A program made the position numbers and the translations under genes. Under the pieces are notes generated by a model that saw only the letters and a program-made list of their open reading frames with translations, ran no database searches and had not been told where the DNA came from. Positions 41,372-51,027 of a stretch of 64,000 nt of DNA are shown here, one piece after another. Positions within the stretch are counted from its first letter, which is position 1; the number at the start of each line of letters is the position of its first letter. The stretch comes from JAEUJM01 sp964635055. Its GTDB lineage: Bacteria; Actinomycetota; Acidimicrobiia; Acidimicrobiales; DATDAH01. The stretch lies in assembly GCA_964635055.1 (NCBI GenBank), contig CAZWMT010000034.1:1-64000 (forward strand), given 5' to 3'.

Positions 41372-42029
41372 TCAGAGGTAGTTGCCGATGTCGGCGGTGG
41401 TGTCGAGGTCGGTCTGGGCCTGCTCGATGTCCTCGGTGGTCGGCACATCGCCCTCGGCGAGCGGCCCGGTGGTGCGGTCGCCCTCGGCGTCGTCGAGCGC
41501 CTGCGCCCACTGGGCGTCGGTGACGCCCTCGGTGTCGGGGAACGGGTCGAGCTCCCCAGGGGCGTCGGCCACGTCGTCGGCGTCCTGATCGAACGCCGCC
41601 ACCTCGGGTGGGCCCTCGGGCACCGACTCGGCACTGCTCTGGTTGGCCGCTTCGGCGGCGACCTCGGCCGCGGTGTCGGCGCTGCCGCCCGTCTCGAGGA
41701 TCACCATGTCCGCCACCGCGTCGGCATCGGTGTCCACGATCACCATGTCCGCCACCGCGTCGGCATCGGTGTCCACGATCACCATGTCCGCCNNNNNNNN
41801 NNNNNNNNNNNNNNNNNNNNNNNNNNNNNNNNNNNNNNNNNNNNNNNNNNNNNNNNNNNNNNNNNNNNNNNNNNNNNNNNNNNNNNNNNNNNACCGCGTC
41901 GCCATCGGTGTCCACGATCACGGCGTCCGCCACGCCGTCGAGGTCCGTGTCGGCCACCACCAGTTCCGGGGCCAGGAACTCGGTCCATGGCTCTTCGGTC
42001 GCATCGGATGGGGTTTCGAGGTCGCTCAT
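41372..42029 (-). CDS. acidic 13-residue-repeat protein 2, interrupted by assembly gap
   Basis: Starts MSDLETPSDATEEPW (ATG 42029) and ends at 41372. The middle carries 13-residue repeats such as VADMVIVDTDADA, broken by 100 N at 41793-41892. With the Ns removed the two flanks join in one frame of 185 codons and in repeat phase, so this is a single gene whose true repeat number is unknown. The C-terminal domain (~85 residues, AFDQDADDVADAPGELD) is like that of 40631-41173. It is 47 bp downstream of the zinc-ribbon gene. Confidence 0.7.
41700..41954 (-). repeat. 39-bp tandem repeats spanning the gap, gene 41372-42029
   Basis: At least three near-identical units remain on the 41700-41792 side and one or two divergent ones beyond the gap. 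The sequence on both sides of the gap aligns in repeat phase, so the number of units is undetermined. Confidence 0.7.
41793..41892. other. assembly gap of 100 N
   Basis: A run of exactly 100 N, a conventional placeholder of unknown length. It sits in a 39-bp tandem repeat, the likely reason that assembly failed. Anything placed across it, such as long translated frames with X residues, is unsupported. Confidence 0.95.
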
Positions 42030-42076
42030 GGCATCCCCTCTCTGGATGGGCGGGGCTTCTGGTCGATGTGAAGCGT

Positions 42077-43405
42077 TCAGGCGAGCGGGTCGGCGGCGGT
42101 GGTTCCGGCGTCGGACACCCAGGGCGTCCAAGAGCCGTCGAACCAGCGCAACTGGTGGCGAGCCGCGGGGTCGGGGTACCAACCGGCCGCCGGCGTGGCC
42201 GCCGCCGGTACGCCGGCAGGTGGATCGGTGGAGACCGGCGTGGCTGCCGGTTGGCGGGGCGCCCGCGCCCGATTCGCGCGCTCTCGCATCGCCCCCGTCC
42301 ACAGCGAGCAGCCGGCGATGGAGGCCAGGAAGTCGTGCGGGCAGCCCTTGTGAGGGCAGCGGCGCAGGATCGTCGCGGTGAGGATGGTGCGGCACTCCGG
42401 GCAGATGGCGGCGAGGTTCACGTCCATGTCCACGCCCTCGCAGCGACGGCACACCTCGAGTTGCTTGCGGAACGCATTGAGGTTGAACAACCGGCCGAAC
42501 ACGAGGAAGGGGTTCACCCCTGCCGGGCTGACGGTGAGGCCCACCATCCCGATGGCATCGGCCAGCCACCGGTTCTTCGTCACCTGGTGCTGGTAGTCGG
42601 GGTTCACGATCCGCGAGAACCCGCAGTCTCGGCACGTGTGCACCTCCCGGAGGGCCACCTGCTGGCGGATCACCGACTGCTGGTAGAGGAAGTCGGCGGC
42701 GGGCTCGTCCTCGCGGCTGAGCACGAGCTCGGCGGCCGGAGGGCTTGCCTCGGCCACCGCGCGCCCCATCGCGACGGTCAGGTCCTCCAGGCGGCGGTGC
42801 ATCGCCGGCGGCAGGGCCTCGGGGTCGGCGGCGACCAGGGAACCGACCGTCATCATCATCTCGGCCTCGTCCGGGCTGAGCACCGCCGAGCGCTCGTCCC
42901 CGCGCAGCCAGAGGTAGGTGCGGTCGCGGAGGGCACGGGTCGCGGTGGTGCGCACCGGTCCCGGTAGGCCCTTGACCAGGTTGCCGACCTGTCCACGCAA
43001 GCCTGGACGGGTGTCCTCGTGCATCTCGATGGGGGGCAGCGGGTCGGGAGCCAAGGCGGGGTCGACGGCCAGCAGGTGGGCGTCGAGAGTCTCCTGGATC
43101 TCGGTGAAGAGCGGTTGGTAGACGTTCCGGGCGAACCCCGGCTTCATGGGCGCCGGCGCGGCGTCGCCGAGGTGGACGTGGACCCGGGCGGTCCCGTTGT
43201 GGCCCATGACCGACGCGGCGATACGCACGGGCCTGGGCCCACCGAAACCGACCTTCAGCAACGAGCCACGGTGCGCCTCGAGCGCGGCACCCTGGGCCCG
43301 GTCGATCTCGAAGCCCAGATCGGCCAAGGCAGCCACCACCGCGCGCCGCGTCGCCTTGACGGGCACCTGCACCTGTCGGTCGAAGTCCACGGTGACGAAA
43401 TCCAT
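42077..43405 (-). CDS. zinc-ribbon protein with C-terminal DUF2510 motif
   Basis: 442 residues, no signal peptide or helix. The N-terminal half (1-~220) is an unrecognised alpha/beta region; residues ~245-370 hold Cys clusters HTCRDCG, CRRCEG, CPEC and CPHKGCPHD, indicating two or three zinc ribbons. The C-terminus ends AAGWYPDPAARHQLRWFDG, the DUF2510 motif common in actinobacteria and often at protein ends. The first of three minus-strand genes; the acidic repeat proteins follow it. Function not assigned. Confidence 0.78.
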   Translation of the reverse strand: MDFVTVDFDRQVQVPVKATRRAVVAALADLGFEIDRAQGAALEAHRGSLLKVGFGGPRPVRIAASVMGHNGTARVHVHLGDAAPAPMKPGFARNVYQPLFTEIQETLDAHLLAVDPALAPDPLPPIEMHEDTRPGLRGQVGNLVKGLPGPVRTTATRALRDRTYLWLRGDERSAVLSPDEAEMMMTVGSLVAADPEALPPAMHRRLEDLTVAMGRAVAEASPPAAELVLSREDEPAADFLYQQSVIRQQVALREVHTCRDCGFSRIVNPDYQHQVTKNRWLADAIGMVGLTVSPAGVNPFLVFGRLFNLNAFRKQLEVCRRCEGVDMDVNLAAICPECRTILTATILRRCPHKGCPHDFLASIAGCSLWTGAMRERANRARAPRQPAATPVSTDPPAGVPAAATPAAGWYPDPAARHQLRWFDGSWTPWVSDAGTTAADPLA

Positions 43406-43631
43406 CTGCGCCTCCTCGTCGTCCGAGCAGGACCTGCGCTCCGCCCCGGGCCCAGGCCCCGGGTCGGTTCTCCGGTGTCTCGACCCAACAGTCCCTCGGC
43501 CGGCGACCGGGCGCTAGAGCAGAAGGTCCCAGTCGCGCCCGTGCCACAGCGGGCGCCGCCTCGTCGCCGCTGGCGCCGGCGATACGGCGATCGGGCGCCG
43601 GAGACGACGTGCTCCCATGGCACCAGGCCCT

Positions 43632-44759
43632 TCAACCCCGGATCTCGGTGACCAACGGCTCGGTCCCGCCATCCGGCGGCCACCACACCACGGCCGGGCG
43701 CGCCGGGGTCCCCGCCACCGTCACGACCGTGGTCGGCAACGGAGTGGCTCGCACCTCGTGCCACGCGTCGGCGGCCGGGTCGTACGCGAGCCCCGGGCCC
43801 GACGCCGGCATGGAGTACGGGCTGACCAGGAAGTCCAGCGTCGCCCCCGTCCACACCACGACCGGCTGGCTGATCTCGACGGGCGCGGGGGGAAGCGGGA
43901 TCCACCCATCGCTGCCGGTCGGGTCGGTGGAGTGGCGTTGCGCCGACCCGAAGGCGTAGCCGTGGACGACGGCGAAGCCGTCACCGCACGCCAGCTGCGC
44001 CGAACCCATCTCGGTGCCGACCCGGGACGGAGCGACCGGGCCGGTCGTCGCCCACGACGGGTCTGCGGACACGAGTGCCAGCAGGTGCAGACGAAGTGTC
44101 CTGCGATCGGGCACCTTGGCCAACCCGGCGACCGTGTCCCCGGCCAGGCAGAGCGGTTGGTGGAACCGTCGCAACGCGGGCGGGAGAGGCGGGAGCGCTT
44201 CCCAGGCACCTTCGACGTCGACGGCCCAGAGGCGCTGGCCCCGCGCGGTGACCGAGAACACCGCCCGGCCGTCACTCGTTGCGCCCACACCGTCGACGTG
44301 CGCATCGGTGAAGCGGGCCAGCTCTGGCGGGATGTCGTGCACGATCCAGGTGTCCTCGGACGTGTCGTACGTCGCGGCGGCGACCGATCCAGGCGAACAG
44401 CTGTAGGACGCGTTGTCGGGCAGGACCAGTGGCGTCTCGCACAACGTGCCCAGAAGCACGACCGCGTCGCCGACGGCCACCGACGCCGCGCCCGGCTTCA
44501 ACGGCAGGTCGAACGGCGGATCCGCCATCGACTCGTACTCCTCCGACCTCGGGTCCCAGAGCGCGGCGTCACCGAGCGGGCGAGCCTCCCATTCCCCGCC
44601 CGGCGCGCCGCCGTACACGAACACGCGGTCCCCGGTCCACGCCAGGGCAGGATCCGAACGAGACACCCGCCGGAAGGCGGCGTCCTCCGACGAGCAACCG
44701 ACCGCCACGGCCAGGACGGCGATCACCCCCACCAACCGCGTGCACCATGTCGTCGTCAT
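43632..44759 (-). CDS. lipoprotein, Kelch-like propeller
   Basis: 375 residues from ATG 44759. A hydrophobic signal VGVIAVLAVAVGC (Cys ~22) looks like a lipobox, with Ala at -3 rather than Leu. The mature protein has repeated strands of Kelch/galactose-oxidase type: DRVFVYGGAPGGEW, GDAVVLLG, DGRAVFSV, GDGFAVVHGYAFG. Extracellular binding or scaffolding is likely. TACGGT ends 15 nt upstream of the start. Divergent from 44852-45181. Confidence 0.72.
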   Translation of the reverse strand: MTTTWCTRLVGVIAVLAVAVGCSSEDAAFRRVSRSDPALAWTGDRVFVYGGAPGGEWEARPLGDAALWDPRSEEYESMADPPFDLPLKPGAASVAVGDAVVLLGTLCETPLVLPDNASYSCSPGSVAAATYDTSEDTWIVHDIPPELARFTDAHVDGVGATSDGRAVFSVTARGQRLWAVDVEGAWEALPPLPPALRRFHQPLCLAGDTVAGLAKVPDRRTLRLHLLALVSADPSWATTGPVAPSRVGTEMGSAQLACGDGFAVVHGYAFGSAQRHSTDPTGSDGWIPLPPAPVEISQPVVVWTGATLDFLVSPYSMPASGPGLAYDPAADAWHEVRATPLPTTVVTVAGTPARPAVVWWPPDGGTEPLVTEIRG

Positions 44760-44851
44760 AGTTCGCCGAAGGGACCGTAGACGCCACCACACCGGCGGCG
44801 TAGCGTGGCGTCGACTTCCCCGAGTCAGATCACCCGACATCGGAGACCCCA

Positions 44852-45181
44852 GTGGCCCTCTCGGAGAAGCTCCGCGCATCCATCTTCCGCAAGCTCAGCC
44901 CCGTCATCGGTGAGGAGGAAACCGCCGCCGTGCTGTCGAACTTCCCCGCCCGCGACGTCGAAGAACCCGTCACCAAGGAACACCTACAGCTCGAGCTGGC
45001 CCTCATCCGCACCGACCTCGACGCCGGCCTCGCCGCGGTCCGCCTCGAGATCGCCGAGGTGCGGACGGACGTGGCTGACTTCAAAGCCGACGTCCACCAG
45101 ACCCTGAACCGCATGTTCGTCGCCCTGGTGACGATCCAACTCGCCATCGCCGGCGTCACCTTGACCATCGCCAAGTCCTGA
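44852..45181 (+). CDS. small coiled-coil protein with C-terminal membrane helix
   Basis: 109 residues from GTG 44852 with CGGAG at proper distance and TAGCGT at 44801. Residues ~40-85 form an amphipathic heptad coiled coil (KEHLQLELALIRTDL, LAAVRLEIAEVRTD), and ~90-107 is a membrane helix, IQLAIAGVTLTI. This is the architecture of CCDC90/DUF1640-like proteins. It may oligomerise via the coil and anchor by the tail; function not known. Confidence 0.7.
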   Translation: MALSEKLRASIFRKLSPVIGEEETAAVLSNFPARDVEEPVTKEHLQLELALIRTDLDAGLAAVRLEIAEVRTDVADFKADVHQTLNRMFVALVTIQLAIAGVTLTIAKS

Positions 45182-45292
45182 CCAGCGACGGGCCCCGGTC
45201 GCCGGCCCGCTCGATCAGGGTCGAGGTTCTCTGGGCTGCAGGCTGGCACACGAGGTCCGGAGCGCAACGAACGCCGAAGTCACCGAAAACCC

Positions 45293-45324
45293 GAAGAGCG
45301 CCGGCCGCCAGGCCGGCGCTCTTC
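45293..45324 (+). terminator. 14-bp perfect hairpin after the coiled-coil gene
   Basis: GAAGAGCGCCGGCC (45293-45306) and its exact complement 45311-45324 flank a 4-nt loop, GCCA. It lies 111 bp after the stop codon of the plus gene. No U-tract is obvious. Confidence 0.7.
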
Positions 45325-45371
45325 CGATTCCAGATGGGATGGGGTTTCGTCGTGCCCTCGTCGCCATAGCC

Positions 45372-45473
45372 CCGGGGGGTGGCGCCGATCCGGAGGGTCC
45401 GAAAGATCGGCCCATGCCTTTCGGGCCGATTTTCGGATACCGGATCGGGGTCAGGACCCGCCGGGGCGGTCAG
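45372..45473. repeat. 102-nt structured repeat, copy B
   Basis: Second copy of the element at 25557-25658, same length and about 90% identical. Its hairpin spans 45385-45448: CCGATCCGG/CCGGATCGG, TCCGAA/TTCGGA, and an inner stem GATCGGCCC/GGGCCGATT. Compared with copy A, the inner stem differs at paired positions (C-G to G-C, A-T to C-G) so that pairing is kept, indicating selection on structure. It lies 28 bp from the end of groEL. Confidence 0.75.
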
Positions 45474-45501
45474 CCGCGCCCGGCAAACGAGACCCCAGGG
45501 A

Positions 45502-47148
<1,647 letters not shown>

Positions 47149-47154
47149 GGGCCG

Positions 47155-47445
47155 CTACTTCACGATCGCGAGCACGTCGCGGGCCGAGAGGATGAGCAGG
47201 TCGGCGCCCTCGGAGGTGATCTCGGTGCCGCCGTACTTGCTGTACACGACGGTGTCGCCGACGTTCACGTCCATGGGGATGAGCTCGCCCGTCTGATCGG
47301 AGCGCTTGCCCGGGCCGACGGCCAGGACCTCGCCCTGCTGGGGCTTCTCCTTGGCGGTGTCGGGGATGACCAGACCGCTGGCGGTGGTCTCTTCGGACTC
47401 GCCGGGCTTGACGACGATCCGATCGTCGAGGGGCTGGAGGTTCAT
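47155..47445 (-). CDS. groES: co-chaperonin GroES (Hsp10)
   Basis: 96 residues, the typical length, starting MNLQPLDDRIVV at ATG 47445 with GGGAG 10 nt upstream; the 24-residue extension in frame lies within the CIRCE-to-start leader and is not likely. The mobile loop is around ETTASGLVIPDTAKEK (19-34), and it ends in LSARDVLAIVK. First gene of the groES-groEL operon; caps the GroEL ring. Confidence 0.98.
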   Translation of the reverse strand: MNLQPLDDRIVVKPGESEETTASGLVIPDTAKEKPQQGEVLAVGPGKRSDQTGELIPMDVNVGDTVVYSKYGGTEITSEGADLLILSARDVLAIVK

Positions 47446-47517
47446 GCGGGTAACTCCCTGTGTCTTCTGGGCTTGCTTGTCGGTCGTGCTCGGTGGAGCG
47501 TGCTGCTGGTGACGCAC

Positions 47518-47544
47518 TTAGCACTCTCGGGTGCCGAGTGCTAA
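47518..47544. promoter_or_regulatory. CIRCE element (HrcA operator)
   Basis: TTAGCACTC (47518-47526), 9-nt spacer, GAGTGCTAA (47536-47544): a perfect match to the CIRCE consensus. It is 73 bp upstream of groES ATG 47445 and indicates heat-shock control by HrcA, which is not in this window. It lies between groES and the SGNH paralog 47602 on the opposite strand, 58 bp from its start. Confidence 0.97.
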
Positions 47545-47601
47545 TGCTAGGCCCGCACCCGGCGCGAGGGCAACCTGGCGGCGAAGTGCGAGACTCCTGG
47601 A

Positions 47602-49218
47602 GTGAATCGCGGTGGCGGCGAGGTCGATGGGCTCGTCCCGGTTGCGCACCGGCGACGGCTCCACCTGGGTCCGTTCTTCGCCGTCGCCGCCGTCGCCGTG
47701 CTCGCAGGGACCGGTCGCCAGTTCGGCGCCCTGCTCCTCGCCGGCGTCACGCTGGTACTCCACCAGTGCCGTGCCCTGATCCCGGTGGTGGCCAGCACGG
47801 CCGACCAGGCGACGAAGCGCCTGCGCCACGCAGTGGGCCGAGGCCTCACCGTGGTGTTGCTGACCGCCGTCTTCGTGCTGATCGTCCTCCCGGTGTCGTT
47901 GGTGACCTTCCCCTTCCGGCGTCGCACGATGGGCCAGCCTCGTGGCGTTTCCGGGTGGGTGACGCGAGCGGCCGACGACAGGCCCCCCGAGGACCACGCT
48001 CCAGACGGCTCTGATGCCCCGCCGGCCCCCGTCCTGGTCAATCGCCCCCACAGTTCGGATCCCCGTCGACGGCCGCTCCCGGTGCGCCGGGCGCTCGGTC
48101 GCGTGGCATGGATCGTCCTCGTGGTCATCGTCCTCGACCTCGCGCTCGGCGCAACGTTGTCCGGCACCCGGTTGCTGCTCGGCGATCGTGCGCAGCTGCG
48201 CGCCGCGCAGCAGCGCGAGTGGAACGCGACGATGCAGTCGCCGGCCATCCGCGACGAGCCGTGGGCCGAGCAGTACCGACTCGATCAGGACGGGCTCGCC
48301 TCGCTCCCCCAGGAGTACGTCCCGTACCTCGTGTGGGGATTCCAGGAGTACCACAGTCAGTGGGTCAACACATCGGACCGAGAACGGCGCTCGTACGAAC
48401 CGGACATCGCGGGTGGGCAGCGCCCGCTGCGAGTCGCCTTCCTCGGCGGCTCAGTGTTGTTCGGCATCGGCCAGCGTGACTCGGAAACCATCCCGTCGCA
48501 GTTCGCTCGTCTCGCCGAACGATCGGGCCTTCCGGTCGAGGTGCACAACTACGGCATGTTCGGATGGGCCCGATGGCAGGAGTACGAGTACCTCGAACGG
48601 CTGCTCGCGGCCGGCGAGCAGTACGACCTCGTCGTCGTCTACGACGGGCTGAACGACTACATGCTCCAGTTCTCCGACCCGTCGGTCGACCCCACCCACG
48701 GCGGCGCCAAGATCCTGGAACGCCTCGGTGGCGAGATCCACCGTGAGGAGTACCAGTACCCAGGGTTTCTCGACGGATTCCACGACCTGGCCACCACCTA
48801 TCGCGAGAACAGCGGCGTTGCCCGTGTGGTCGACCGCATCATGAACGGTGGGTCGCACCTTCCCGACTGGCTGCAGACCTCCGAACCGGTCGACGCCGGC
48901 GCCGCGAGCACGGCCGCGCTCGCCATCTACGGGCGGAGCGGCCGCGCCATGTCGCTCCTGGCGGACGACCATGACACCCCCATCCGCTTCTTCCTGCAGG
49001 CGACCCAGATCGTCTGGACGCCCGAACAGCTGGCCCAGATGCCGCCCGGGACCGGCAACTACTCCGATGTCTTCGATGGCATCGAGTCCTCGGTGTACAT
49101 CGACGGCGCCCACACGAACGAGCTGGGAGCGCGCCTCGTTGCACAGCGCCTCTGGCGCGACCTCGAGCCCGACCTCCTGCGGGCGGAGGCACGAGCGAAC
49201 CAGTCGGACGACCGCTGA
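47602..49218 (+). CDS. membrane-anchored SGNH hydrolase-like protein 3
   Basis: 538 residues from GTG 47602 (CTCCTGGA upstream). Helices ~18-60 and ~75-95 (VVLLTAVFVLIVLPVSL) are again SxtJ-like; another helix at ~170-190, then the exported SGNH domain with FLGGSVLFG, NYGMFGW, YDGLNDY and YIDGAHTN; all four catalytic residues seem present. It is the most divergent of the three paralogs (30273, 32620) and lies on the opposite strand within the groES-tsaD interval, breaking the conserved gene order. It may have been inserted here. Confidence 0.75.
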   Translation: MNRGGGEVDGLVPVAHRRRLHLGPFFAVAAVAVLAGTGRQFGALLLAGVTLVLHQCRALIPVVASTADQATKRLRHAVGRGLTVVLLTAVFVLIVLPVSLVTFPFRRRTMGQPRGVSGWVTRAADDRPPEDHAPDGSDAPPAPVLVNRPHSSDPRRRPLPVRRALGRVAWIVLVVIVLDLALGATLSGTRLLLGDRAQLRAAQQREWNATMQSPAIRDEPWAEQYRLDQDGLASLPQEYVPYLVWGFQEYHSQWVNTSDRERRSYEPDIAGGQRPLRVAFLGGSVLFGIGQRDSETIPSQFARLAERSGLPVEVHNYGMFGWARWQEYEYLERLLAAGEQYDLVVVYDGLNDYMLQFSDPSVDPTHGGAKILERLGGEIHREEYQYPGFLDGFHDLATTYRENSGVARVVDRIMNGGSHLPDWLQTSEPVDAGAASTAALAIYGRSGRAMSLLADDHDTPIRFFLQATQIVWTPEQLAQMPPGTGNYSDVFDGIESSVYIDGAHTNELGARLVAQRLWRDLEPDLLRAEARANQSDDR

Positions 49219-49252
49219 GCCGGCCCGCCGGTCCCGCCGACCACCGATTGGT

Positions 49253-50254
49253 TCAGAGGCGTAAGGACGGATCGGCGCCCAGGTCCAAAGGGCTGGGGCC
49301 GTCGAGGGAGAGGCGCCACCAGCCCGCGGCCGCCACCATCGCCGCGTTGTCGGTGCACATGGCCATGCTGGGCACGTAGCCCCGTCGGCCGTCGGCCTCG
49401 CAGGCGGCCAGGAACACCTCGCGCAGGCGGGAGTTGGCGGCCACGCCGCCGCCGAGGCAGACGGTGTCTACGGCCAGCTCGTCGGCGGCGGCCCGGGTCT
49501 TGGCCACCAGGATGTCGACCACGGCCTCCTGGAACGAAGCGGCCACGTCCGGCACCGAGACGTCGGGGTGCTTGCGCACGTGGTTGACCACCGCGGTCTT
49601 CAGGCCGCTGAACGAGAAGTCCAGGCCGTCGTGGCGCATGGCTCGGGGGAAGGCGATGGCGTCAGGGTCGCCGTCGACGGCGAGGCGGTCGATCACCGGT
49701 CCGCCCGGGTAGCCCAGGCCGAGGTAGCGGGCCACCTTGTCGAAGGCCTCGCCGGCGGCATCGTCCACCGTCGACCCGAGCACGCGGTGGCGCCCGTGGC
49801 CTTCCATCGACACCAGCATCGTGTGCCCACCTGACACCAGCAGCGTGAGCATCGGGGGCTCGACGTCGGGCGACTCGAGGCCGGCCGCGTAGAGGTGGGC
49901 CTCGAGGTGGTTGACCCCCACGAAGGGCACGTCCCACGCGAGGGCCAGTGCCTTCGCGGTGCCCACGCCCACCAGCAACGAGCCGATGAGGCCGGGCCCG
50001 ACCGTGGCGGCCACTGCGTCGATCTCGCCGTCGCGCAGGCCGGCCTCGACGATGGCCTCGGCCACGACCGGCACGGCCAGTTCGACGTGGGCGCGGCCCG
50101 CGATCTCGGGGACCACCCCGCCGTAGCGGGCGTGCAGGTCGACCTGACTGCTGACCACCGACGACAGCACGTCGCGTGGTCCTTCCAGGACGGCGGCGGC
50201 GGTCTCGTCGCACGAGGTCTCGATGCCCAACACCCGGGCGCGGTCACCGATCAC
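49253..50254 (-). CDS. tsaD: tRNA N6-threonylcarbamoyladenosine (t6A) transferase TsaD
   Basis: 333-residue ASKHA-fold protein that transfers threonylcarbamoyl from TC-AMP to A37 of ANN-decoding tRNAs. GIETSCDET (10-18), the metal-binding HLEAH (~110), and the nucleotide-binding LLVSGGHTML and CLGGGVAANSRLR are present. GTG 50254 overlaps the stop of rimI (GTGA), so the 54-residue extension that would be possible upstream is not used. Part of tsaE-tsaB-rimI-tsaD, transcribed in that order. Confidence 0.97.
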   Translation of the reverse strand: MIGDRARVLGIETSCDETAAAVLEGPRDVLSSVVSSQVDLHARYGGVVPEIAGRAHVELAVPVVAEAIVEAGLRDGEIDAVAATVGPGLIGSLLVGVGTAKALALAWDVPFVGVNHLEAHLYAAGLESPDVEPPMLTLLVSGGHTMLVSMEGHGRHRVLGSTVDDAAGEAFDKVARYLGLGYPGGPVIDRLAVDGDPDAIAFPRAMRHDGLDFSFSGLKTAVVNHVRKHPDVSVPDVAASFQEAVVDILVAKTRAAADELAVDTVCLGGGVAANSRLREVFLAACEADGRRGYVPSMAMCTDNAAMVAAAGWWRLSLDGPSPLDLGADPSLRL

Positions 50255-51027
50255 GAGCGGGGGTCCCCGTGGTCGGCGACCGCCCGGCGATCGCCGCCGG
50301 GCGGGGTGCCGGCGCCAGGTGGCACGCCCGGGGTGCCGTTGGTCGGCGCCGGCAACGCCCCGGCGATCCGGTCGAGGCGCTCGGCGTACTCGGGTGTGCC
50401 GATGTCGTTGGCCCACATGACGAGCGCGTCCTCGTTGACCTCGGCGTAGTAGTTCTTGCGCACCCCGGCGGGCACGAACCCGAACCGGCGGTACAAGCCG
50501 ATGGCGGCCTCGTTCGACACACGCACCTCCAGGGTGAGGTTCTCGGCGCCGTGGGCCACCGCGGCCCGGGCCAGCTGCAGCAGCACCCGGCCGCCGATGC
50601 CCTGGCGATGGAACTCCGGGGCCACGGCCAGGGTGGTGACGTGGGCGTCGGGCCCGATGTACATCACGCCGCCGTAGCCCACCAACTCACCGGCCCGCCG
50701 GGCGACGAGGTAGCAGCGCAGGCTGCCCAGCGCCAGCTCGCTCAGGTAGAGGCCGAGCGACCACGGCCGCGGGTAGGACTGCACCTCGATGCGGATCACG
50801 CTGCGCAGGTGACGCCGCCGCATGGGCAGGATCTCGAGGGGGGCGAGGGCATCGGGCTCGACCATCCGGGCAAGGGGACCGGCCGGATCGACCAGCCCGC
50901 GGCGGTCGACCAGCGCGTTGCCGGTGCCCGTGTCCTCGTCGCGCCGACCCGGGGTCGGGCCGGCCGGGCGCCCCGGCGGCTCGGTGAGGGCACCGGTGGC
51001 GCCCGGCGGGCCCACGCGCTCGCTCAC
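50251..51027 (-). CDS. rimI: ribosomal-protein-alanine acetyltransferase RimI-like GNAT
   Basis: 258 residues, longer than the usual ~150. The GNAT domain spans about 70-215: MRRRHLRSVIRIEVQSYPRPW, VTTLAVAPEFHRQGIGGRVL (CoA-binding RxxGxG/A) and ALGLYRRFGFVPAGVRKNYY-like segments. It has an N-terminal Pro/Gly/Arg-rich extension of ~65 residues and a similarly disordered C-terminal extension. GTG 51027 overlaps the tsaB stop; the gene end overlaps tsaD. Known family role: N-alpha-acetylation of ribosomal protein S18 and others. Confidence 0.9.
   Translation of the reverse strand: MSERVGPPGATGALTEPPGRPAGPTPGRRDEDTGTGNALVDRRGLVDPAGPLARMVEPDALAPLEILPMRRRHLRSVIRIEVQSYPRPWSLGLYLSELALGSLRCYLVARRAGELVGYGGVMYIGPDAHVTTLAVAPEFHRQGIGGRVLLQLARAAVAHGAENLTLEVRVSNEAAIGLYRRFGFVPAGVRKNYYAEVNEDALVMWANDIGTPEYAERLDRIAGALPAPTNGTPGVPPGAGTPPGGDRRAVADHGDPRS

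Larger units (their letters stand above)
45182..45501. other. 320-bp intergenic region with terminator and repeat
   Basis: No gene is supported on either strand. It contains the terminator at 45293-45324 and copy B of the structured repeat (45372-45473); the rest shows nothing I can identify. Confidence 0.6.

Noticed and set aside
41247..43547. Long minus frame with X residues joining the zinc-ribbon region to the repeat protein
   Set aside because: It crosses the 100-N gap of unknown length and runs in an alternate frame through gene 42077-43405; an artefact.
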